From NCBI RefSeq assembly GCF_001543895.1, contig NZ_JYIJ01000014.1, positions 248,001 through 312,000 on the forward strand: a stretch of 64,000 bases of DNA, read 5' to 3'. The notes beneath the pieces are model-generated. The model was not told where the DNA came from, ran no database searches, and saw only the letters and a program-made list of their open reading frames with translations. This document shows positions 57,965 through 64,000 of this stretch, piece by piece. A program made the translations under genes and the position numbers. Source of the stretch: Carbonactinospora thermoautotrophica. Lineage in GTDB: Bacteria; Actinomycetota; Actinomycetes; Streptomycetales; Carbonactinosporaceae. Numbering within the stretch: the stretch's first letter is position 1; every line of letters starts with the position of its first letter.

Positions 57965-60900
57965 ATGATCCGCAAGCTGCTGGTGGCAAACCGCGGTGAG
58001 ATCGCCATCCGGGCCTTCCGGGCCGCCCACGAGCTGGGCATCGCCACCGTGGCCGTGTACGCGTACGAGGACCGGCACTCGCTGCACCGCCAGAAGGCGG
58101 ACGAAAGCTATGAGATCGGCGAGCGCGGCCACCCGCTGCGCGCCTACCTGGACGTGGACACGATCGTGCGGACCGCGCTGCGCGCCGGCGCGGACGCGAT
58201 CTACCCGGGATACGGGTTCCTGGCCGAGAACCCCAGGCTGGCCGAGGCGTGCGCCGCGCACGGCATCACGTTCGTCGGCCCGCCCGCCGAGGTGCTGAGC
58301 CTGGCCGGCAACAAGGTCCGCGCCCTGGAGGTCGCCCGCGCCGCGGGCCTGCCGGTGCTGCGCACGGCCGCGCCGCGGCGGGACCCCGAAGCGCTGGCCG
58401 CCGCGGCCGAAGAGGTGGGCTTCCCGCTGTTCGTCAAGGCGGCGGCCGGCGGCGGCGGGCGGGGACTGCGGCGGGTCGAGCGCGCCGAGGACCTGCTCCC
58501 GGCGATCGAGACCGCGATGCGGGAGGCCGAATCGGCGTTCGGCGACCCGACCGTGTTCCTCGAGGAGGCCGTGGTCCGGCCCCGGCACATCGAAGTGCAG
58601 CTGCTCGCCGACGCCGAGGGCCGCGTGATCCACCTGTACGAGCGGGACTGCTCGGTGCAGCGCCGGCACCAGAAGGTCGTCGAGATCGCGCCCGCCCCGC
58701 ACCTGGACCCCGAGCTGCGCGAGCGGATCTGCGCGGACGCCGTGCGGTTCGGCGAGGCCGTCGGGTACCGCAACGCGGGCACCGTGGAGTTCCTGCTCGA
58801 CGCGCGCGGCCGGTACGTGTTCATCGAGATGAACCCGCGCATCCAGGTCGAGCACACCGTGACCGAGGAGGTCACCGACGTCGACCTGGTGCAGGCGCAG
58901 CTGCGCATCGCCTCCGGCGAGACCCTGGCCGACCTGGGGCTGTCCCAGGAGTCGATCCAGGTGCGGGGCGCGGCGCTGCAGTGCCGGATCACCACCGAGG
59001 ACCCGGCCCAGGACTTCCGCCCCGACACCGGCACCATCTCCGCCTACCGCTCACCGGGCGGCGCGGGGGTGCGCCTGGACGGCGGCACCTACACGGGCGC
59101 GGAGGTGCTGCCGTACTTCGACTCGATGCTGGTCAAGCTCACCTGCCGGGGGAGGACCTTCGACGAGGCGGTCGCCCGGGCGCGGCGCGCGGTGGCCGAG
59201 TTCCGCATCCGGGGCGTGGCCACCAACATCCCGTTCCTGCAGGCCGTGCTGGACGACCCGGACTTCCGGGAGGGCCGGGTCACCACCTCCTTCATCGACG
59301 AGCGCCCCGACCTGCTGCGCGCCCGCACCAGCGCCGACCGGGGCACCCGGCTGCTCGCCTACCTGGCCGACGTCACCGTCAACCGGCCGCACGGGGCCGC
59401 GCCCGCCACGGTCGAGCCGCGCGCGAAGCTGCCGGAGCTGGACCTCACCACACCACCCCCGCCCGGCAGCCGGCAGGTGCTGGCCGAGCGGGGACCGGCC
59501 GGGTTCGCCCGCTGGCTGCGGGACCGCGCAGCCGTCGCCGTGACCGACACCACCTTCCGCGACGCCCACCAGTCGCTGCTCGCCACCCGGGTGCGCACCT
59601 TCGACCTCGTCGAGGTCGCCCCGTACGTGGCGCGGATGACACCCGAACTGCTCAGCGTCGAGGCGTGGGGCGGGGCCACCTACGACGTGGCGCTGCGGTT
59701 CCTCAAGGAGGACCCCTGGCAGCGGCTCGCCGCGCTACGCGAGGCCGTCCCGAACATCTGCCTGCAGATGCTGCTGCGCGGCCGCAACACCGTCGGCTAC
59801 ACGCCCTACCCCGACAAGGTCGCGCGCGCCTTCGTGCACGAGGCGGCCCGCACCGGCGTCGACATCTTCCGGGTGTTCGACGCGCTCAACGACGTCGCCC
59901 AGATGCGCCCGGCCATCGACGCCGTCCTGGAAGCCGGCGCGGTCGTGGAGGGCACGCTCTGCTACACCGGCGACCTGTCTGACCCGGGCGAGCGGCTGTA
60001 CACCCTGGACTACTACCTGCGGCTGGCCGAGCAGCTGGTCGAGGCCGGCGCGCACGTGCTGTGCGTCAAGGACATGGCCGGGCTGCTGCGCGCCCCGGCC
60101 GCCCGGACCCTGGTGTCCGCGCTGCGCGCGGAGTTCGACCTGCCGGTCCACCTGCACACCCACGACACCGCCGGCGGGCAGCTCGCCACGTACCTGGCCG
60201 CGATCGAGGCGGGCGTGGACGCGATCGACGGCGCCTCGGCCGCGATGGCCGGCACCACCAGCCAGCCGCCGCTGTCGGCGATCGTCGCCGCGACCGACCA
60301 CACCGAGCGGGCCACCGGGCTGTCCCTGGACGCCGTGTGCGACCTGGAACCGTACTGGGCGGCGGTCCGCGCCCTGTACGCGCCGTTCGAAAGCGGGCTG
60401 CCCGCGCCGACCGGCCGGGTGTACCGGCACGAGATCCCCGGCGGGCAACTGTCCAACCTCCGCCAGCAGGCGATCGCGCTCGGCCTTGGTGACCGGTTTG
60501 AGGACATCGAGGAGATGTACGCGGCCGCCAACCGCATCCTGGGCAACATCGTCAAGGTCACCCCGTCCAGCAAGGTCGTCGGCGACCTGGCGCTCCACCT
60601 GGTCGCGGTCGGCGCCGACCCGGAGAAGTTCGAAGCCGACCCTGCCGCGTTCGACCTGCCGGACAGCGTGATCGGCTTCCTCGCCGGGGAACTGGGCACC
60701 CCGCCCGGGGGCTGGCCCGAGCCGTTCCGCACCAAGGCGCTGGCCGGCCGGCAGGTCCTCGCGCCCCGCGTCGTCGACCTCACCCCTGAACAGGAGGCCG
60801 GCCTGGCCGACCCGGACACGGTCCGGGACACGCTCAACCACCTGCTGTTCCCCGGCCCGGCCCGCGACCACGACGAGGCGGTCCGCTGCTACGGCGACCT

Positions 60901-61348
60901 GTCCGTCCTGCCCACCCGCGCGTTCCTGTACGGGCTCGCGCCCGGGGAGGAGATCACCGTAGCCCTCGGGCCGGGCGTGTCCCTGTACCTCACGCTCGAC
61001 GCGATCGGCGAGGCGGACGAGCGCGGGTACCGTACCGTGTACTGCCGGATGAACGGCCAGCCGCGCGTCCTGTCGGTCCGCGACCGCGCCGTCAAGCCGG
61101 CCCGCCCCGACAGCGAGCGCGCCGACCCGAACAACCCGCGTCACGTCGCCGCCCCGTTCAGCGGCGTGGTCACCCTCAAGGTCCGCCCCGGTGACGTGGT
61201 CGAGCCCGGCCAGGTGGTCGCGACGATCGAGGCGATGAAGATGGAGGCCGCCATCACCGCCCCGGTCGGCGGCACCGTGGAGCGCGCCGCGATCGGCGAG
61301 GTCGGCCAGGTCGAGGCCGGCGACCTGCTGGTGGTGCTGTCCGGCTAG
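57965..61348 (+). CDS. pyc: Pyruvate carboxylase
   Basis: A biotin- and ATP-dependent anaplerotic enzyme, pyruvate + HCO3- to oxaloacetate. It has 1127 residues, a full single-chain form. Biotin carboxylase domain ~1-450 (KLLVANRGEIAIRAFRA, AAAGGGGRGLRRV, EMNPRIQVEHTVTEEVTDVDLVQ). Carboxyltransferase ~515-1040 (TDTTFRDAHQSLLATRVRT, ICLQMLLRGRNTVGYTPYP, CVKDMAGLL, HTHDTAGGQLATYLAAIEAG). Biotin carrier domain ~1060-1127 with the biotinylated Lys in EAMKMEAAI (~1096). GAGGAG lies ~6 nt before ATG 57965. A longer in-frame extension upstream overlaps the CNNM gene and is spurious. Confidence 0.97.
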   Translation: MIRKLLVANRGEIAIRAFRAAHELGIATVAVYAYEDRHSLHRQKADESYEIGERGHPLRAYLDVDTIVRTALRAGADAIYPGYGFLAENPRLAEACAAHGITFVGPPAEVLSLAGNKVRALEVARAAGLPVLRTAAPRRDPEALAAAAEEVGFPLFVKAAAGGGGRGLRRVERAEDLLPAIETAMREAESAFGDPTVFLEEAVVRPRHIEVQLLADAEGRVIHLYERDCSVQRRHQKVVEIAPAPHLDPELRERICADAVRFGEAVGYRNAGTVEFLLDARGRYVFIEMNPRIQVEHTVTEEVTDVDLVQAQLRIASGETLADLGLSQESIQVRGAALQCRITTEDPAQDFRPDTGTISAYRSPGGAGVRLDGGTYTGAEVLPYFDSMLVKLTCRGRTFDEAVARARRAVAEFRIRGVATNIPFLQAVLDDPDFREGRVTTSFIDERPDLLRARTSADRGTRLLAYLADVTVNRPHGAAPATVEPRAKLPELDLTTPPPPGSRQVLAERGPAGFARWLRDRAAVAVTDTTFRDAHQSLLATRVRTFDLVEVAPYVARMTPELLSVEAWGGATYDVALRFLKEDPWQRLAALREAVPNICLQMLLRGRNTVGYTPYPDKVARAFVHEAARTGVDIFRVFDALNDVAQMRPAIDAVLEAGAVVEGTLCYTGDLSDPGERLYTLDYYLRLAEQLVEAGAHVLCVKDMAGLLRAPAARTLVSALRAEFDLPVHLHTHDTAGGQLATYLAAIEAGVDAIDGASAAMAGTTSQPPLSAIVAATDHTERATGLSLDAVCDLEPYWAAVRALYAPFESGLPAPTGRVYRHEIPGGQLSNLRQQAIALGLGDRFEDIEEMYAAANRILGNIVKVTPSSKVVGDLALHLVAVGADPEKFEADPAAFDLPDSVIGFLAGELGTPPGGWPEPFRTKALAGRQVLAPRVVDLTPEQEAGLADPDTVRDTLNHLLFPGPARDHDEAVRCYGDLSVLPTRAFLYGLAPGEEITVALGPGVSLYLTLDAIGEADERGYRTVYCRMNGQPRVLSVRDRAVKPARPDSERADPNNPRHVAAPFSGVVTLKVRPGDVVEPGQVVATIEAMKMEAAITAPVGGTVERAAIGEVGQVEAGDLLVVLSG

Positions 61349-61449
61349 GCCTCGATCCGCGGCCGAGGCACCCTAGGCCGCTTTGCCGCAGCCGGTCACC
61401 CCTCGCGAATCACGATCCCGGCATCCGGGCGGGGCGAGGCCGCCGGGGG

Positions 61450-62427
61450 TCAGGTCGAGTCGAGCAGGCGCTCCAGTGTGCGGTACGTGCGGTTGGCGCG
61501 TACCGCCTCGCGCTGCTCCCGCGCGGTCGCGTCGATGTAGTTCTGGCTGGTGGTGATCGAGGCGTGGCCGAGCAGGGCCATGATCTCGCTCGCGGTCGCG
61601 CCGTCCTCGGCGAGCCGGGTGGCGAACGTGTGGCGCAGCGCGTGCACCAGCGCGCCCTTGGGGACCCGGTCGTGGATGCCGGCGTGGCGGTAACACTGGC
61701 GGACGAGGTACTGCAGGCCACCGCGGCGTAGGGCCTCGCCGCGGTTGTTCACCAGCAGCGGGGCGTCGCGGGGCAGGGTACGCTGCCCGAACCGGGCCAG
61801 GCGGGTCCGCAGGTAGACGTCGATGAGGCGCTCCAGGGCGGGCTCGATCGGGACCGAGCGGGTCTTGCCACCCTTGCCGAGCACCTGCAGGCGGCGCTCC
61901 CCGGGCCGGCCGGCAAGTGATCCCACGGTGAGCCCGAGCATCTCCGACAGCCGCAGCCCCGCCAGCAGGCCGAGGGCGAGCGCCACCAGGTCCCGTTCCG
62001 GCCAGGGGTCCCGCGCCTTGCGCGCCCCGGCCAGCACCGCGGCCAGCAGCCGCTCCGGGGTGTCCTCGCCTTGTAGCGGCTTCGGGGTCCGCCTAGGCAG
62101 CTTGGGCCGCTGCACCGCCGGCATCGGATTGCCGGCCACGGTGCCCTCCGCGACCAGGAACGTGAAGAACTGGTTCCAGGTGGACCAGGCGCGGGCCACC
62201 GACGCGGCCGACCGCGGGCCGGCGAACTCGGCGAACGCCACCCGCAGCAGCGACCCGGTGAGCTGCTCCACCGACAGCCCGCCCAGCTCCGAGCCGGCCG
62301 CCGCGGCGGCCAGCCGGGCCACCTCCAGCAGGTCCCGCCGGTAGGCGGCCAGCGTGTGCGGGGACTCCTTGCGGGGGGCACGTGCCACGAAGAACGCCTC
62401 GATCGCAGCCAGGACCGTCGTAGTCAT
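61450..62427 (-). CDS. Tyrosine-family site-specific recombinase (XerC/D-like)
   Basis: 325 residues. The SAM-like N-terminal domain is at ~5-105 (FVARAPRKESPHTLAAYRRDLLEV; WSTWNQFFTFLVAEG). The catalytic domain has the R-H-R-H-Y set: Arg in LLAGLRLSEMLGL (~173), the conserved Lys in VLGKGGKTRSVPI, HALRHTFATRLAEDG (~267-281), LLGHASITTSQNYID (~289-303) with Tyr ~301. The length and intact motifs indicate an active recombinase. No att site or other phage gene is nearby, so it may be a chromosomal or relic integrase. Confidence 0.93.
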   Translation of the reverse strand: MTTTVLAAIEAFFVARAPRKESPHTLAAYRRDLLEVARLAAAAAGSELGGLSVEQLTGSLLRVAFAEFAGPRSAASVARAWSTWNQFFTFLVAEGTVAGNPMPAVQRPKLPRRTPKPLQGEDTPERLLAAVLAGARKARDPWPERDLVALALGLLAGLRLSEMLGLTVGSLAGRPGERRLQVLGKGGKTRSVPIEPALERLIDVYLRTRLARFGQRTLPRDAPLLVNNRGEALRRGGLQYLVRQCYRHAGIHDRVPKGALVHALRHTFATRLAEDGATASEIMALLGHASITTSQNYIDATAREQREAVRANRTYRTLERLLDST

Positions 62428-62939
62428 CGTCCATCCAGCATGACCCGGACGCCCGGCGCGCCACGCCGCGCCACGCCCGGGAGACGGGGCGGGGAGCGCA
62501 TGTCATCACAAGGGCTCACCAGGCCGTGGGCGTCCGGTCGCCCTCGCGCTCCGGCGGCGAAGGTTCACCGGCGCCGTCTCGGCGAATTCCCGCCGGTGCG
62601 AGCGGCGCGCAGCCCTCCGGCTCCCTACAGACAGGCCTTACAGACAAAGACAGGGCAGGCACAGGCACGCCGGGAACACGTGAGGGCCGCCGCCCGGAGT
62701 GGGGGGCTGCTCCGGGCGGCGGCCAGTGGTCGCGGCTGTCGACCCCCACGGGGGGTGGCCGTCTCGCGACCTGGCGGCGGTAGCGGTAGGGGAAACGCGA
62801 CCGCCGCACTGCCCACCGGCACGGCTCGCGGGCCAGGTGGGCAGCAGACGGGGAAGATCAGGGGCGGCCGTCCGGTCGCTCCGGCGTCGCGGCCCGCCGC
62901 GGCCGCCGCCCCGGCGGGCCGCGCGCGGCGTGATCCCGT
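62428..62939. other. Intergenic with two terminator-like hairpins
   Basis: 512 bp without a gene that I can support. CTGCCCACC (62809-62817) pairs with GGTGGGCAG (62836-62844), and GCGGCCCGCC (62889-62898) pairs with GGCGGGCCGC (62913-62922). The second is the likely terminator of the HATPase gene on the minus strand. The remainder is GC-rich and featureless. Confidence 0.55.
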
Positions 62940-63470
62940 TCACCGCGTTCCCCCGCTGTCGGCGGCGCTGGGCGGTGCGGCGAGGGCGAACCACACGGCT
63001 TTCGCGGGCAGGGCCATCGGGGTGGTGCAGGTGTTGGTGAAGCGGGCGCCGCAGCGACCCTGGGACAGCCGGTACACCACGTCCAGCCCCCGGCCGCCCT
63101 CGAGCTGCTGCATGTCGTCCACGCCGTCGATGTCCTCCAAGGTCAGTTCCGCCACCTGCCCGGTGGGCATGGGAGGCAGCGCGGTGAGCCCGTCGACCAC
63201 CTCGACCACGACGGCGTCGTCGACGAGGTGCAGCCGCAGCTCGTAGGGGGGACAGGCGTGGCAGATGGCGTTGGTGACCAGTTCGGAGACGGCCAACGCC
63301 GCGTCGCTGGCCAAGGCCGTCATGCCCCAGGCCTGGAGTGTCGTCTTGGCGAGTTCCCGAGCTGTCTTGACCGCCTGCGCCTGCGGGCGCAGCGCCCAGA
63401 CGAACACGTCGGGGCTGTGACGGGCAGGCGCCCCCGTGCGGGGCGGGTCACTGATCGCCGTGTTCGTCAC
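62940..63470 (-). CDS. GHKL ATP-binding regulatory protein
   Basis: A 176-residue HATPase of the Streptomyces anti-sigma/kinase-like family. The N-box is LAVSELVTNAICHACPP (~61-77), the G1-like segment VVVEVVDGLTALPP (~90-103), and the G-box EGGRGLDVVYRLSQGRCGARF (~124-144). GTG 63470 has AGGAG ~9 nt upstream. It is divergent from an XRE regulator whose start lies 218 bp away; the gap holds two perfect palindromes. With the XRE gene it forms the whiJ/abaA-like pairing common in Streptomyces. Confidence 0.88.
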   Translation of the reverse strand: MTNTAISDPPRTGAPARHSPDVFVWALRPQAQAVKTARELAKTTLQAWGMTALASDAALAVSELVTNAICHACPPYELRLHLVDDAVVVEVVDGLTALPPMPTGQVAELTLEDIDGVDDMQQLEGGRGLDVVYRLSQGRCGARFTNTCTTPMALPAKAVWFALAAPPSAADSGGTR

Positions 63471-63529
63471 GCTTTCTATCTCCTGGCAGCGGGGCGGTCA
63501 GACGAGAAGGGGAAGATCGGGGCCGCTAG

Positions 63530-63590
63530 ACGCACGTGCGTTATCATGCGCAAAGTATCATGCGGATGCAAGAGAAGATGCACGTGCATC
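63530..63590. promoter_or_regulatory. Palindromes and direct repeats between the HATPase and XRE genes
   Basis: ACGCACGTGCGT (63530-63541) and GATGCACGTGCATC (63577-63590) are perfect palindromes sharing the GCACGTGC core, with centres ~48 bp apart. Between them TATCATGCG occurs twice with a 14-bp period (63542-63550, 63556-63564). The arrangement suggests cooperative binding of the XRE regulator. Confidence 0.65.
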
Positions 63591-63688
63591 AGCACGATGC
63601 ACGATCGAAGCGAGCATGATCAAATCCAGGTGAGGCGACCGAAGGGGGTGGCACACTATGCGCTGATTCCTGCTCCGGGAGGTAGGGA

Positions 63689-64000
63689 GTGGCCACAGTG
63701 GAGTCTCAGACCGGCCCGACCGTCCTGCGCATCCTGCTCGGCGCCCAGCTGCGTCGGCTCCGGGAAGCCAAAGGCATCTCGCGCGAGGACGCCGGATACG
63801 CGATCCGGGCCTCCGGGTCCAAGATCAGCCGGATGGAGCTGGGACGGGTCTCCTTCAAGTCCCGTGACGTGGCCGACCTCCTCACCCTGTACGGCGTCAC
63901 GGACGAGGACGAACGGGCAGCACTGCTGTCACTGGCCGACCAGGCCAACACACCAGGCTGGTGGCATCGGTACAACGATGTCCTACCCAGCTGGTTCGAG
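63689..64000 (+). CDS. XRE-family regulator (DUF5753 type), N-terminal part
   Basis: The gene runs off the right edge; 104 codons are visible. GTG 63689 has GGGAGG 6 nt upstream. The helix-turn-helix is at ~12-70: LGAQLRRLREAKGISREDAGYAIRASGSKISRMELGRVSFKSRDVADLLTLYG, followed by the start of the DUF5753 effector domain (ANTPGWWHRYNDVLPSWFE), where the WWxxY...WF pattern is family-typical. It should bind the palindromes at 63530-63590 and regulate itself and the divergent HATPase gene. Confidence 0.9.
   Translation, partial: MATVESQTGPTVLRILLGAQLRRLREAKGISREDAGYAIRASGSKISRMELGRVSFKSRDVADLLTLYGVTDEDERAALLSLADQANTPGWWHRYNDVLPSWFE

Noticed and set aside
61450-62427. A prophage or integrative element marked by the tyrosine recombinase
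   Set aside because: No attachment-site repeats, tRNA gene, excisionase, replication or structural phage genes are nearby.

Overview
The window is high-GC DNA from an actinobacterium of the Streptomyces / thermophilic actinomycete kind. The evidence is GTG and TTG starts behind GGAGG sites, chains of ATGA/GTGA-overlapping genes, DUF397/XRE/HATPase regulator parts, a Streptomyces-type ArsR-family mercury repressor, and a Streptomyces-type histidine ammonia-lyase with a Cys-Ser-Gly cofactor motif. The hydrogenase locus suggests an aerobic hydrogen scavenger, possibly a thermophile such as Carbonactinospora, but the species cannot be fixed from sequence alone.

Layout. 1-9.3 kb: 5' end of a RecQ-like helicase gene, a secreted TIM-barrel-like protein, a cold-shock gene with a hairpin leader, a double GNAT protein, a hemerythrin protein, an F420-type LLM oxidoreductase with an amidohydrolase, then decayed material (acyltransferase and XRE remnants) beside DUF397 and HATPase genes. 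9.5-15 kb: histidine ammonia-lyase, then a glyoxylate module (IclR regulator divergent from malate synthase, a truncated hydroxypyruvate isomerase, tartronate semialdehyde reductase). 15-21 kb: FHA, DedA, peptidoglycan-hydrolase, STAS and DUF2252 genes. 21-23.2 kb: mercury resistance (ArsR-type repressor, operator, MerA, apparent MerB remnant). 23-28.3 kb: HelD-type RNA polymerase motor, a methyltransferase, and an intact 898-bp IS5-family element with a 4-bp target duplication. 28.3-33 kb: glycerol/ether-lipid-like module (GlpD and TetR divergent from an ADPS-like flavoprotein and a lipid kinase). 33-35 kb: a secreted DUF2690 protein divergent from a membrane XRE regulator with the same outer domain. 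35-38.1 kb: a decaying persulfide-detoxification locus (CstR-like repressor, three ATACCCC-type operators, intact MBL-rhodanese fusion, broken rhodanese, internally deleted TauE). 38.3 kb: IPP isomerase.

39.2-49.6 kb is the centre of the window: a 14-gene plus-strand array for a group 1h-type high-affinity [NiFe]-hydrogenase. It contains the small and large subunits, a NifU/Rieske-like fusion, four poorly known accessory proteins, a maturation protease, HypA, HypC, HypD, HypE and an acidic protein. HypB and HypF are absent here. A convergent minus-strand operon at 49.8-51.7 kb (PadR regulator, SIS protein, HypC-like protein, SIS protein, each overlapping the next) is the best candidate for an uncharacterised hydrogenase-linked system: two sugar-phosphate-isomerase-like proteins flank a divergent HypC paralogue.

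52-64 kb: a hypothetical protein, an ArsI/CadI-type dioxygenase, a MerR regulator, a SpoOM-like protein with a His-rich tail, two overlapping CNNM/CorC genes, pyruvate carboxylase, a tyrosine recombinase, and a HATPase gene divergent from a truncated XRE regulator across a palindrome-rich region. No tRNA, rRNA or CRISPR array was recognised.
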